Source of the DNA: Roseiarcus sp963737365
Lineage (GTDB): Bacteria > Pseudomonadota > Alphaproteobacteria > Rhizobiales > Beijerinckiaceae
Assembly: GCA_963737365.1 (NCBI GenBank)
Contig: CAVTSD010000001.1
Span: 992,001 to 1,056,000 of the forward strand
Reading direction: 5' to 3'
Length of the DNA: 64,000 bases
In this document: positions 51,337 to 60,690 of the stretch, in pieces
How the letters are laid out: every line of letters begins with the position of its first letter
Position numbering within the stretch: position 1 is the first letter of the stretch
Notes under the pieces: model-generated
What the model was told of the DNA's origin: nothing
The model's input: only the letters and a program-made list of their open reading frames with translations
Database searches by the model: none
Made by a program: the position numbers and the translations under genes

Positions 51337-52047
51337 CTAACTCAATTCTAGGATCAGAAAGATTGCGCTCGCCACGGAGAACGCGCCGAACGCCATCGAT
51401 GTCAAAGTCGTCGCGTTGATTTGTGACAGCAGCCCAGCCCCGCAAAACAAGAGCAGAGACCATGAGACGACGATCGCCAGGAGCGGCCAAGGCACGGGAC
51501 TGTCCATCCGCAGAGACATCGCGAGCCTCGTCTGCCCTATGGATGTCGTCAGCTGGCGAGCCAATTCTAGCAGTCGCTTTTGAAGGTCCGTTGTTGGCTT
51601 AAGAGCATCAAGGAAAGCATCTCTTTCGCGCATGTTGGCGAGCGACGTTGAAACATTGGCGAGCGCCTCGGAATACGGGAGCGAGCCAGCGCTCACATTG
51701 CTCTCCCAAAACTGCCGACGATCTGCCGTGGCCTGAGTTTTCAAGAGCGCACGGCCGACATTCGCCTCCGGTCCGTATTCCGTGAGGACTTGATCGAATT
51801 GAAGGGCCTCGGACACGAGGGCTTCGAGGCCTGCCTTTTGAGCTGTGTAAACGCCATAGGCGGTCCAAATCAGCAGTCCCAGGACCAAAGCGAGCAACAA
51901 CGTCGTCGTCCCGACGACAGAACTGATCATGTCGCGCGATCGATCGGAAGTGTGAGGTTTCGGCAAAAAACTTTGCAGCAGCAACCCTGACAGGCCGCTG
52001 GCGAAGATCATCGCGGCGACGAGTGAAGCAACGGCGAACGAGGCCAT
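51337..52047 (-). CDS. DUF4239 membrane protein, apparently shortened by an amber codon
   Basis: A 236-residue protein with four hydrophobic segments: one at the N-terminus (VASLVAAMIFASGLSGLLLQ), one near TTTLLLALVLGLLIWTAYGV, and two near the end (PLLAIVVSWSLLLFCGAGLL and MAFGAFSVASAIFLILEL). A soluble helical region lies between. The stop is a TAG after LILELS; the same frame then continues PYTGLFHVSPATFERITEGI and ends at a TAA opposite 51268-51270. This matches the usual DUF4239 tail, so the TAG probably replaced a glutamine codon. The function of the family is unknown. Confidence 0.8.
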   Translation of the reverse strand: MASFAVASLVAAMIFASGLSGLLLQSFLPKPHTSDRSRDMISSVVGTTTLLLALVLGLLIWTAYGVYTAQKAGLEALVSEALQFDQVLTEYGPEANVGRALLKTQATADRRQFWESNVSAGSLPYSEALANVSTSLANMRERDAFLDALKPTTDLQKRLLELARQLTTSIGQTRLAMSLRMDSPVPWPLLAIVVSWSLLLFCGAGLLSQINATTLTSMAFGAFSVASAIFLILELS

Positions 52048-52068
52048 GCGAGTGAAGCGCCTTGGGTC

Positions 52069-52491
52069 TTACGATTTGTCTTTGATGACGTCGAGGAGGC
52101 CGTTCGGATAGATCGCCTCCGCTGCGACGATGACATCGATCGCCTCCCGGAGCCGCTTGATCTTGCCGTCGGCGGCTTCCAGGTGACCGAAGAATTGCTG
52201 CTTGACGTCTTTGCCCGAAATACCGGACCGGTGGTTGATGTGATATTCGGCGAACGCCTGCTGCGGAGTCTCGATGTGGATATTGACGTTCTCGAAAGAG
52301 AAACCTGGGTAAAGCGTGCCGTGGAGGAAGCTTAGAAACTCGTTTATCGCTCTCGGCCCCGTCATCACAGGCGGCAACCCGATCGACGCCAGATATGGAA
52401 GTTCCAAAGTTCCATTGTCGGCAAAGAGCGAACTCGATTGTTCGGCGGTCCCCCCGATATAACCAAGCATAAGGTCGCTTGCAGTATTCAT
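52069..52491 (-). CDS. SnoaL/NTF2-like fold protein
   Basis: A 140-residue cytoplasmic protein with the NTF2-like cone fold. Visible blocks are LFADNGTLELPYLASIGLPP, GPRAINEFLSFLHGTLYPGF and AFAEYHINHRSGISGKDVKQ, which line the pocket. Family members are isomerases, hydratases or ligand-binding proteins; no catalytic residue set is clear here. It is part of a leftward cluster with a muconolactone-isomerase-like gene and a DJ-1-like gene, opposite an AraC regulator that may control them. Confidence 0.78.
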   Translation of the reverse strand: MNTASDLMLGYIGGTAEQSSSLFADNGTLELPYLASIGLPPVMTGPRAINEFLSFLHGTLYPGFSFENVNIHIETPQQAFAEYHINHRSGISGKDVKQQFFGHLEAADGKIKRLREAIDVIVAAEAIYPNGLLDVIKDKS

Positions 52492-52515
52492 TCCTGGGTA
52501 CTTTCCTTTGTCGGA

Positions 52516-52803
52516 CTATTCAGTCAGGTCGACCGCCCCGGGATGGCGGCAGAGCGCCGTCACTTCGATCTTCATGAACGGGTACAAGGGCAGCGAATTC
52601 AGGATGTCGTGCAGTTCGGTCGGGCTCTCGACGTCGAACACGCTGACGTTCGCGAACTTTCCCACGACCCGCCAAAGATGAAGCCACTTTCTTTGGAACT
52701 GCAGTTCCCGCGCGCGCTCGTGCTCCAGCGCGCCGAGCTGTTTGATCTTCTCAGGATCGATCCCAGGCGGAACGCGGACGTCCATATTCACGTGGAACAG
52801 CAT
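52516..52803 (-). CDS. Muconolactone delta-isomerase family protein
   Basis: A 95-residue protein. ATG 52803 is chosen because the family begins MLFHVNMDVRVPPGIDPEKI; an ATG 66 bases upstream would add a basic tail with no similarity. Other features are LQFQRKWLHLWRVVGKFANV and LPLYPFMKIEVTALCRHPGA, typical of the ferredoxin-like fold of muconolactone isomerase (CatC). True CatC enzymes are about 96 residues and act in the beta-ketoadipate pathway. No other catechol genes are near, so the substrate here may differ. Confidence 0.83.
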   Translation of the reverse strand: MLFHVNMDVRVPPGIDPEKIKQLGALEHERARELQFQRKWLHLWRVVGKFANVSVFDVESPTELHDILNSLPLYPFMKIEVTALCRHPGAVDLTE

Positions 52804-52865
52804 GCGATCTCTCAGCGGCGGCAATCGAAGCGCCGTTTTGAAGTTCCTGCGGCGCCGCGCCGACC

Positions 52866-53555
52866 TCAAGCCGCCTGAACCGGACTGCGGCCGTCCATTT
52901 GGTGAAGGAGCGCGAGGGCGTATTCCGACGCGGATTGTTGATTTTGACCCGTCACCAGCTTGCCGTCGACGACGACGTAGGGATCGTTGGGCGCGACGCG
53001 CGAGTAGACCACGCCGACGTCTTCGAGGACGGTCTGGGGATAGTGCGGGATGAGGAACCCGCTGCCGAAGAGACGTTGCAGCTCGCGGTCTCCTTCGAGC
53101 GTGTATCCGGTCACACGGCGCCCCCGAACACGATCGGGAACATTTCCAAGCGCTATTGCCCCATGGCAGATGGCGCCGACGACTTTGTTGCGCGCCCAGA
53201 AATGTTCGAGCGCGCGCGCAACGTCATCGTTCGGGTAAAGGTCGAAAGTCGCGCCACGGCCGCCGGCCACGTGAACGGCGTCGTAAACGTCCAAGTTGAC
53301 GTCCCGCAACCTTAGGGTCGCGTCGAGTTTCGCCACCAGCGCCTTGTCCGACAGGAAGCCTTTACTGACGAGATCGTCAGGCTCCGTGGAGTGTTCGAAG
53401 TAGGGATCGCTATAGGGATCCCAAACGACCTTGCCGCCCTTCGGACTGGAAAGATCAATCTCGACGCCGCGCTCGGTGAGATGCCAGTACGGATGCGTAA
53501 GCTCCGACAGCCAAAACGCGGTTTCCGAATTGGAAACGATGAAGAGGACTTTCAT
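52866..53555 (-). CDS. DJ-1/PfpI family (type 1 glutamine amidotransferase-like) protein
   Basis: A 229-residue protein. ATG 53555 fits the family start, MKVLFIVSNSETAFWLSELT. The nucleophile elbow is VVGAICHGAIALGNV with the conserved cysteine, preceded by DAVHVAGGRGATFDLYP. These features suggest a Hsp31/YhbO-like or glyoxalase III-like enzyme acting on reactive carbonyls, though the true reaction is uncertain. It is the first gene of the leftward cluster and is divergent from an AraC-family gene 152 bases away, its likely regulator. Confidence 0.86.
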   Translation of the reverse strand: MKVLFIVSNSETAFWLSELTHPYWHLTERGVEIDLSSPKGGKVVWDPYSDPYFEHSTEPDDLVSKGFLSDKALVAKLDATLRLRDVNLDVYDAVHVAGGRGATFDLYPNDDVARALEHFWARNKVVGAICHGAIALGNVPDRVRGRRVTGYTLEGDRELQRLFGSGFLIPHYPQTVLEDVGVVYSRVAPNDPYVVVDGKLVTGQNQQSASEYALALLHQMDGRSPVQAA

Positions 53556-53707
53556 CGGCGACTTTCGTGGTGCAGCATCGGCCACGAGCGATCGTAAACG
53601 TGATGGCAGGATGGCGGTTGGACCATGCAGCGCGGTCAAGCGTGGGTCTTGGATGATCTTGCGCGCACACTAGGCACGTGCGGGAGAGACGCTTACGTTG
53701 ACGGGCG

Positions 53708-54550
53708 ATGAGCCCGACGACCGCTGAAGCGTCCGAGTGGACTCGGTTCTTTCCGGCCAAGGGAACGAGCCTGCCCGATGTGCTGCATGCTCGGTTCGTC
53801 CGACACGCATACGCCCGCCACACCCACGACGAGTACGTGGTGGGGATTATCGAAACCGGCGTGCAGCGTCTCGACCTTGAACGCGGCGTTCATTACGTCC
53901 CGGCCGGCTCGATCGTCCTGATCAATCCAGGAGAGTCGCATACGGGCGGACCCGGCATTCCGGACGGCTATGTGTATCGGACCTTCTATCCGTCGGAGAG
54001 CCTCATCCGCACCGTGGCTGCCGAGCTCGGAACGACTTCATCAATCTTACCGTCGTTTCGGAAGTCGGTTTTTACCGATCAGCACCTCTATGACGTTCTT
54101 TTCGCGTTTAATCGAAGCCTCGCCGACGCGGTCTCGGCATTGGAGCAGGAAACTCATCTTCGTCACGCCATGTCCTTGCTGGTGGGTCGCTACACTGAGC
54201 CGGGTCCGTCGAAGTGGCCGCTTGAAGGAGCGCCTCCCGTCGTCCGGCGGGCGCGGCACTATCTCGACGAGAGTTATGTGCGCGATGTTTCCCTATCCGA
54301 ACTGGCCACGGCCTGCGGCTCTAGTCCTTTTCACTTGGCCCGCGCGTTCACGGCGCAGTTCGGCCTGCCGCCGCACGCCTACCTCAACAACCTTCGTGTG
54401 ATGCACGCAAAGCGGATGATCCGTGCTGGCGTGCGCCTGGCCGAGGTCGCCTATGCCGTGGGCTATTGCGATCAGAGCCACCTCAATCGACGGTTCAAGA
54501 AAATTGTGGGCGTGACCCCGAGCCAGTACGCCCGGCGAACGGACCGGTGA
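53708..54550 (+). CDS. AraC family transcriptional regulator
   Basis: A 280-residue activator. The N-terminal cupin domain senses a ligand (ARFVRHAYARHTHDEYVVGI, then YVPAGSIVLINPGESHTGGP). Two helix-turn-helix units fill the C-terminus (VSLSELATACGSSPFHLARA and LAEVAYAVGYCDQSHLNRRF), with the family ending VGVTPSQYARR. It probably controls the divergent DJ-1/isomerase/SnoaL genes, by position. No clear operator repeat was found in the intergenic region. Confidence 0.93.
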   Translation: MSPTTAEASEWTRFFPAKGTSLPDVLHARFVRHAYARHTHDEYVVGIIETGVQRLDLERGVHYVPAGSIVLINPGESHTGGPGIPDGYVYRTFYPSESLIRTVAAELGTTSSILPSFRKSVFTDQHLYDVLFAFNRSLADAVSALEQETHLRHAMSLLVGRYTEPGPSKWPLEGAPPVVRRARHYLDESYVRDVSLSELATACGSSPFHLARAFTAQFGLPPHAYLNNLRVMHAKRMIRAGVRLAEVAYAVGYCDQSHLNRRFKKIVGVTPSQYARRTDR

Positions 54551-54661
54551 GGCCTCTCGCCGAACTGGCGCCAATTGACGACGCGCTAGCGGCTCGGCCG
54601 CTTTACCCTCGCCCGGCTGCCCTAACGGGAGAGGGGCGCGGATGAGCATTTCGGCGCCCCT

Positions 54662-55297
54662 CTAAGTCAACATCGGCGCCATGCCCGGCTCCGCTCTTGC
54701 CATCGCCCGTCGATACGCCGGGCGCTGCCCGATGCGCTCGAGGTAACTTAGGGTGTTCGGCAGGTCGTCGATGCGGCCGCCGCGGAACGTCCGCGCGGTC
54801 GTGAGCGACCACACCATCATGATGTCGGCCAAGCTGAGGTTGCGGCCGCCGAAGAAGGGGGCAACGCCCAGGCGTTGCTCAATCATGGCGCGGCAGCGTT
54901 CCAGGCGGTCTTTGACCAACGGCACGTCCGAGGGACTCTTGCCGACAAGCGCCAAAGCGACGGCGGCAAAACCGGCAGACCCGAATGTCCCATTCGTCCA
55001 GTGAAACCAGAAGAGGTGCTCGGGGAAATCCGGATCGGAAGGCGCGGGCGCCAGCCGGCCTTGGCCATAGCGAACATTGATGTAGTCGCAGATCGCCCCG
55101 CTCTCAGCCAGCACGAGGGCGCCGTCAGTAATGACCGGCGCGACGCCCATCGGGTGCAGAGCCTTGTAGTCGTCTGGAGCGAGCCGGTTGTCCGCGCGGC
55201 GGTCGTACCGCTTCATTTCGTATTTGAGGTCAAGTTCTTCGCACAGCCACACAATCCGCTCCGATTGTGAGACGCCAAGATGATGAATGGTGAGCAA
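54662..55297 (-). CDS. Glutathione S-transferase family protein
   Basis: A 211-residue protein with a thioredoxin-like N-terminal domain (MLTIHHLGVSQSERIVWLCE, then HPMGVAPVITDGALVLAESG, where the cis-Pro and the Glu-Ser bind glutathione) and a helical C-terminal domain (LSLADIMMVWSLTTARTF). The catalytic Ser is probably in GVSQSERIV. It may conjugate glutathione to small electrophiles. Its 5' end is divergent from the hrpB region. It stands alone, and its length is normal. Confidence 0.92.
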   Translation of the reverse strand: MLTIHHLGVSQSERIVWLCEELDLKYEMKRYDRRADNRLAPDDYKALHPMGVAPVITDGALVLAESGAICDYINVRYGQGRLAPAPSDPDFPEHLFWFHWTNGTFGSAGFAAVALALVGKSPSDVPLVKDRLERCRAMIEQRLGVAPFFGGRNLSLADIMMVWSLTTARTFRGGRIDDLPNTLSYLERIGQRPAYRRAMARAEPGMAPMLT

Positions 55298-55451
55298 TGC
55301 CTATCTCCTGAGGCCCTGGGCGGCGGCGCCCGTCGCTGCGCTTTTCTCTGAGACCCGACCGAAAGGAAAGTCCGCCTGGCGCCTTGAACCGGGGCGCCGA
55401 ATTGTCGAAGAGACGGGCTCAATCGCCAAGCGCTTCAGCGAGGACGCGCAA

Positions 55452-57944
55452 TTGACGTCTTTCGCCGCTCCTCTTCCGATCGACGAAGCGCTGCCCGCGC
55501 TTCGCTCGGCGCTCGTTGCACATTCGAGCGCAGTTCTGGTCGCGCCGCCTGGCGCGGGCAAGACCACGCGCGCGCCGCTTGCTCTCCTTGACGAGCCATG
55601 GGCGAAGGGCAAGCGTCTCATCCTGCTTGAGCCGCGTCGCATCGCCGCCCGCGCCGCGGCCGCGCGCATGGCCGCGACGCTTCAAGAAAAGGTTGGCGAG
55701 ACGATCGGTCTGCGCGTGCGTCTCACGAGCCTCGTCTCGAAACGGACGCGTATCGAGGTCGTGACCGAGGGCGTGTTCGCCCGCATGATCCTCGACGATC
55801 CCGCCCTCGACGGCGTGGCGGCGGTTCTGTTCGACGAGTTCCACGAGCGCTCGCTCGACGCGGACCTTGGCCTCGCCTTCGCGCTCGACGCGCAGCAGGG
55901 CCTGCGCGAGGATCTCAGACTTCTCGTCATGTCGGCGACGCTCGATGGCGCGCGCGTACGCGCGCTGCTCGGCGACGCGCCGCTGATTGAAAGTCAGGGC
56001 CGCGCCTTCCCCGTCGCGACACGCTATGTCGGTCGCAACCCGATTGCCCGCATCGACGACGAGGTCGCGCGTGTCGCGCTCGACGCGCTTGCGAACGACA
56101 GCGGCTCAATCCTCGTCTTCCTTCCAGGGCAGGGCGAAATACGCCGTGTCGCCGAAACCTTGCAAGCGCGCGTCAAGCGCTCCGACGTCGACATTGCGCC
56201 GCTCTATGGCGCGCTGGACAGCCGCGCCCAGGATCTCGCTGTCGCGCCGTCGGCCGCGGGGCGACGCAAGATCGTGCTCGCAACCTCGATCGCCGAGACG
56301 TCGCTCACGATTGAAGGCGTGCGCGTCGTCATCGACAGCGGGCTCATGCGCGTTCCAGTCTATGAGCCGGACGTCGGCCTGACGCGGCTCGAGACGGTTC
56401 GGGTCAGCCGCGCGAACGCCGACCAGCGGCGCGGGCGCGCGGGGCGCACGGAACCAGGCATTTGCTATCGGTTGTGGGACGAGGCCGCAAACGGCGGCCT
56501 TCAGCCCTATGCCGCCCCCGAGATCCTTTCGGCCGATCTCTCCGGTCTCGCGCTCGACTGCGCGCTCTGGGGCGTCGCCGATCCCTCGATGCTCGCCTTC
56601 CTCGATCTGCCCCCGCGCGGCGCGCTCAAGGAAGCCCGTGCGCTGCTGACCGCGATCGGCGCTGTCGACGGCGACGGGCGCATCACGGACGAAGGCCGGG
56701 CGATCGCGAGCCTTGCCCTGCCGCCGCGTCTCGCGCGCATGGTGGTCAACGCGGCGCGCGAAGGCGTAGGCGGCATCGCGTGCGAAATCGCTGTCGTGTT
56801 GACCGAACGCGGGCTCGGCGGCGATGCGGTCGATCTCGCGATCCGGCTAGAAGCCTTTCGCCGCGATCGCTCGACGCGGGCGGACGATGCGAGGCGTCTG
56901 GCTCGGGGATTGGCGGCAAGAGCGGAGGCGGCCATCGCCCTCATCCGGTCCTCGGCCACCTTGTCCCGAGGGGAGAAGGGCGGGCCCGGCCCCCTTCTCG
57001 CCTCGGCCTTCCCCGACCGCATCGCGATAGCCCGCGGCAAGCGCGGCGAGTTTCTCATGGCCAATGGCCGGGCGGCGGCGCTCGAAGCGCATGATCCACT
57101 GGCCGGCGAACCGTACCTCGCCATCGGGGAGATCGTCGGCCGCGCCGCTTCGGCGCGCATCCTTACGGCTGCGGCGCTCAAGCTTGACGACATCGAAAGC
57201 ATCGCAGGCAGCTCGATCGAAACCGCGGATGAGCTGAGCTTCGATCGCGCATCCGCATCGTTGCGCGCGCGCCGCCGCCGTCGCCTCGGCGCGCTCATCC
57301 TGGCCGAGCAGACGCTTCCCGTTCCGCAGGATGAGGCGGCGGCGCTCGCGCTCGCGCGCGGCGTTCTTGCGCTGGGGGTTGCGCGCCTGCCATGGACCAA
57401 GGCGCTCAAGCAGCGCCGGGACCGGGTGATGTTCCTACGCCGCGCCGAGGGCGAAGCGTGGGCGGATCTGTCGGACGAGGCTTTAACCGCCGATCCCGGC
57501 TGGCTCGCGCCGTTCCTCGCCGGCAAAGCGAAGCTCGACGAGATCGGCGCCGATGATCTCGCCAGCGCTCTCGAAGCCGCGCTGCCCTGGAACTTGGCGC
57601 GCCGTCTCGACGACGAAGCGCCGACCCACTTCCAGGCCCCCACCGGGACCGCGGCGCCGATCGACTACGAGGCCGAAGGCGGCCCGGCGATTGCGCTGCG
57701 CGTGCAGGAGCTGTTCGGCCTCAACGAGCACCCGGCGATTGCCGGCGGCCGAATTCCGCTCACCCTCCATCTGCTTTCGCCCGCTTATCGCCCGATCCAG
57801 ATCACGCGCGACCTGCCGGGCTTTTGGCGCGGCTCCTGGGCCGCCGTGCGCTCGGACCTTCGCGGCCGATATCCCCGACACTTCTGGCCCGAAGACCCCG
57901 CAGCCGCCGCTCCGACCGCCCGCGCAAAGCCGAGGGGCGCGTAG
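55452..57944 (+). CDS. hrpB: ATP-dependent helicase HrpB
   Basis: An 830-residue DEAH/RHA-type helicase. TTG 55452 is preferred because GAGGA lies upstream and the family start (TSFAAPLPIDEALPALRSAL) follows; an open extension upstream shows no similarity. Motif I is APPGAGKTTRAPLAL (31-45), motif II is LFDEFHERSLDADLGLAFAL, motif III is VMSATLDGARV, and motif VI is QRRGRAGRTEPGICYRLWDE. The HrpB C-terminal domain is recognisable, with ITRDLPGFWRGSW and RYPRHFWPEDP. It is thought to unwind RNA; its cellular role is poorly known. Confidence 0.93.
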   Translation: MTSFAAPLPIDEALPALRSALVAHSSAVLVAPPGAGKTTRAPLALLDEPWAKGKRLILLEPRRIAARAAAARMAATLQEKVGETIGLRVRLTSLVSKRTRIEVVTEGVFARMILDDPALDGVAAVLFDEFHERSLDADLGLAFALDAQQGLREDLRLLVMSATLDGARVRALLGDAPLIESQGRAFPVATRYVGRNPIARIDDEVARVALDALANDSGSILVFLPGQGEIRRVAETLQARVKRSDVDIAPLYGALDSRAQDLAVAPSAAGRRKIVLATSIAETSLTIEGVRVVIDSGLMRVPVYEPDVGLTRLETVRVSRANADQRRGRAGRTEPGICYRLWDEAANGGLQPYAAPEILSADLSGLALDCALWGVADPSMLAFLDLPPRGALKEARALLTAIGAVDGDGRITDEGRAIASLALPPRLARMVVNAAREGVGGIACEIAVVLTERGLGGDAVDLAIRLEAFRRDRSTRADDARRLARGLAARAEAAIALIRSSATLSRGEKGGPGPLLASAFPDRIAIARGKRGEFLMANGRAAALEAHDPLAGEPYLAIGEIVGRAASARILTAAALKLDDIESIAGSSIETADELSFDRASASLRARRRRRLGALILAEQTLPVPQDEAAALALARGVLALGVARLPWTKALKQRRDRVMFLRRAEGEAWADLSDEALTADPGWLAPFLAGKAKLDEIGADDLASALEAALPWNLARRLDDEAPTHFQAPTGTAAPIDYEAEGGPAIALRVQELFGLNEHPAIAGGRIPLTLHLLSPAYRPIQITRDLPGFWRGSWAAVRSDLRGRYPRHFWPEDPAAAAPTARAKPRGA

Positions 57945-58063
57945 GCGCACCCCGCAACGCATCTGACCACGCCGATGGGCGCAGCCCCGCGACGATCAAA
58001 ACTGGAAAGCGCTGGCGGCCGCGGCCAGCCTCACACTGGAGGCCGGCCCGAATGGCGCTGCGA

Positions 58064-59392
58064 TCAGCGCCGGCCTTTGACCTCGCGCCCTAGGCGCGCG
58101 CCGCCCGAACGAAAGTCCGGACGGTGGCCCGAGCGGGTCTCGACGGCGACAGGCCTGCCGCCGCGCGGGTCCCGATGCGGCGGGTGGTGCGGCCGTTTCG
58201 ATGACGGCGCAGGCGCCACAACGGCAGCCGTCTTACGCACGACGGGCGCGGCCTTCGGACCCGCGGCGCCGCGCCGATCGGTCTTGAACAGCGTGAGCCT
58301 CGTCAGGCGCTCGATCGCCCTGAGGAGATCGCGTTCTTCATGATCGCAAAGCGAGATTGCCTGGCCCGCTTTACCCGCTCGCGCCGTGCGGCCGATGCGA
58401 TGAACATAGGCCTCGGCGACCTGCGGCAGTTCAAAATTGACGACATGGCTGACGCCGTCGATGTCGATGCCGCGCGCCGCGATGTCGGTCGCGACCAGCG
58501 CCCGCGTCTCTCCGCCACGGAAGGCGGCCAAGGCGCGCTCGCGCTGGCCTTGGCTCTTGTTGCCATGAATGGCCGAAGCGTTGATGCCCGCTTCGTCCAG
58601 GGTGCGGGACACGCGGTCGGCGCCGTGCTTGGTGCGCGTGAAGACGATGACGCGCGTAAAGTCGGGATCGTTGAACAGTTCGACCAGCAAGTCGCGTTTC
58701 CTCGCCGCTTCGATCAGGAGGACGTTATGCTCGACGCGGTCGGCGGTCTTGGCCGCCGGCGTCACCGAGACCTCGACGGGATCACGCAGCAATTCGCCGG
58801 CGAGCGCGCGGATGTCGGTCGGCATCGTCGCCGAGAAGAACAAATTCTGCCTCTGCTTCGGCAATTCCCGGACGATGCGGCGGATCGGCTTGACGAAGCC
58901 AAGGTCCAGCATCTGGTCGACTTCGTCGAGCACCAGAAATTCGACGGCGTTGAGACGCGCGACGCCGGCGTCGATGTGATCGAGGAGGCGGCCGGGCGTC
59001 GCGACCAGCACATCGAGGCCCGCCTGAAGCGCGCGAATCTGAGCGCCGTGCGGCACGCCGCCGAACACGACTGCAATCTTGAGCCCGAGTCCGTCGGACA
59101 GGTCGCGGAAGCTCTGGGCGATCTGGCTCGCGAGTTCGCGTGTCGGGCTCAACACGAGTACGCGCGCGCCGCCTCTCGGCGCGGGACGCCGGTCGGTCAC
59201 GATACGATTGAGGATCGGCAATGCGAACGCCGCCGTCTTGCCGGTGCCTGTCTGAGCGATGCCGATGAGATCCTGGCCCTTCATGAGCGGCGGGATCGCC
59301 TGGACCTGAATCGGCGTCGGACGGGTAAAGCCAAGCTTGGCCAGCGCGGTGTTGAGGGGCGCGGCAAGGCCGAACCCGTGAAAATTATCCAA
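58064..59392 (-). CDS. DEAD-box RNA helicase (RhlE-like) with a DEVD motif
   Basis: A 442-residue ATP-dependent RNA helicase. The Q motif is FTRPTPIQVQAIPPLM, motif I is AQTGTGKTAAFALP, motif Ib is PTRELASQIAQS, motif III is FFSATMPTDIRAL, and motif VI is YVHRIGRTARAGK. Motif II reads DEVD instead of DEAD, a conservative but unusual change next to the metal-binding acids. The basic C-terminal tail is rich in Arg, Pro and His (KRPHHPPHRDPRGGR). It would remodel RNA in ribosome assembly or at low temperature. It faces hrpB tail to tail across 119 bases. Confidence 0.94.
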   Translation of the reverse strand: MDNFHGFGLAAPLNTALAKLGFTRPTPIQVQAIPPLMKGQDLIGIAQTGTGKTAAFALPILNRIVTDRRPAPRGGARVLVLSPTRELASQIAQSFRDLSDGLGLKIAVVFGGVPHGAQIRALQAGLDVLVATPGRLLDHIDAGVARLNAVEFLVLDEVDQMLDLGFVKPIRRIVRELPKQRQNLFFSATMPTDIRALAGELLRDPVEVSVTPAAKTADRVEHNVLLIEAARKRDLLVELFNDPDFTRVIVFTRTKHGADRVSRTLDEAGINASAIHGNKSQGQRERALAAFRGGETRALVATDIAARGIDIDGVSHVVNFELPQVAEAYVHRIGRTARAGKAGQAISLCDHEERDLLRAIERLTRLTLFKTDRRGAAGPKAAPVVRKTAAVVAPAPSSKRPHHPPHRDPRGGRPVAVETRSGHRPDFRSGGARLGREVKGRR

Positions 59393-59691
59393 AGTGAAAG
59401 TCTTTCAATGCGCCGCGGCGGCGCGCGGGACGCGCCTATAGCGGCAGGGGGTTAGGAAACGCCCCGCGTGTCCGGACGTCGGATGAAGATTAAGGGCGGT
59501 TGGCAGGCGGACTGAAAGTCCTTCACGCGGCCAGAGCGCCAATGACCGCGCAATGGCGGCTTGGCCCTGCATGTGGACTGGGGGAGCCGCTAAGTCAAGG
59601 GCGCAAGCCTGCAAATGCCCTCGGCGCAGCGGATTGACCCCATCCCGCGCCAATGCGAGGAACCGCTTCTGCAAACAATTCGAGCGGGGCG

Positions 59692-60690
59692 ATGAGCGCG
59701 ATGGTCGAAGTCTTGGGGCTGGGCAATTCTCTGGTCGATCTTCTCTCCTATGCGGACGACGATTATCTCAGCGCCCAGGAGATGCTGAAGGGCGCGATGA
59801 ACCTGATCGACGAGGATCGCGCCGAGGCCCTGTACGCCGCCCGCGTCGATCCCCGCGTGATCTCAGGCGGCTCGGCCGCCAACACGATCGTCGGCGTCGC
59901 CTCACTCGGCGTTTCCGCCGCCTATATCGGCAAGGTCAAGCAGGATCCGCTCGGCGCAACGTTCGCTGACGACATCCGCTCGACCGGGGTCGCTTTCTCG
60001 ACCCCGCCCGCCGAGCAAGGACCAAGCACAGGCCGCTGCTTCATCTATGTCACGCCCGACGGCGAGCGGACGATGAACACGTATCTCGGCGCGAGCTCCT
60101 ATCTCGCGCCAGTCGACGTCGACGAGGCCTTGGTCAAGTCCGCCAAGGTCGTCTATCTCGAGGGCTACATGTGGGACCGCCCGGCGGCGAAAGCGGCGTT
60201 CCAGAAGGCCGGCGAGATCGCGCGGGCCGCGAACAGCAAAGTGGCGCTGACGCTGTCGGATTCGTTTTGCGTCGACCGGTTCCGCGGTGAGTTCATCGAT
60301 CTCATGCGCTCAGGGACCGTCGACACGATCTTCGCCAACACGGACGAGATCCTGTCGCTGTACGAGACGCCCGATTTCAATGAAGCGCTCGACAATCTGC
60401 GCGCGGAAGGCGTGCTGGGTTTCGTCACCCGCTCGGAAAAAGGCTGCATCATTGTCGATGGCGATCAGACCTGGGAGGTTCCCGCCTCTCCGATCGCAAA
60501 ACTCGAAGATACGACCGGCGCGGGCGACATGTTCGCCGCCGGCGTCCTGGCCGGCCTCGCGCGCGGGCGCGATATGGTCACTTGCGGACGCCTCGGCGTG
60601 CTGGCCGCGGCGGAGATCATTCAGCATATGGGCGCGCGGCCCAACGTGTCGTTGGCGGAACTGGCGAAAGAGAACGACATCGCCGTCTAG
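59692..60690 (+). CDS. PfkB-family carbohydrate/nucleoside kinase (adenosine kinase-like)
   Basis: A 332-residue kinase. ATG 59692 is used (an upstream ATG at 59653 adds a short unrelated tail; ATG 59701 is also possible). Family blocks are VEVLGLGNSLVDLLSYADDD at the start, VISGGSAANTIVGVASLGVS for the substrate region, and EDTTGAGDMFAAGVLAGLAR for the anion hole and catalytic Asp. In alphaproteobacteria this single-copy gene is usually called adenosine kinase. The 299-base stretch upstream holds only the promoter side of this gene and of the divergent helicase. Confidence 0.9.
   Translation: MSAMVEVLGLGNSLVDLLSYADDDYLSAQEMLKGAMNLIDEDRAEALYAARVDPRVISGGSAANTIVGVASLGVSAAYIGKVKQDPLGATFADDIRSTGVAFSTPPAEQGPSTGRCFIYVTPDGERTMNTYLGASSYLAPVDVDEALVKSAKVVYLEGYMWDRPAAKAAFQKAGEIARAANSKVALTLSDSFCVDRFRGEFIDLMRSGTVDTIFANTDEILSLYETPDFNEALDNLRAEGVLGFVTRSEKGCIIVDGDQTWEVPASPIAKLEDTTGAGDMFAAGVLAGLARGRDMVTCGRLGVLAAAEIIQHMGARPNVSLAELAKENDIAV

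Noticed and set aside
55287..55451. ATG-started N-terminal extension of hrpB
   Set aside because: The added 55 residues have no similarity to HrpB and would overlap the GST start; the TTG at 55452 has a ribosome site and the family N-terminus.
58340..59455. 371-codon plus-strand frame opposite the RhlE-like helicase
   Set aside because: The helicase motifs are complete on the minus strand; the plus frame lacks any domain.
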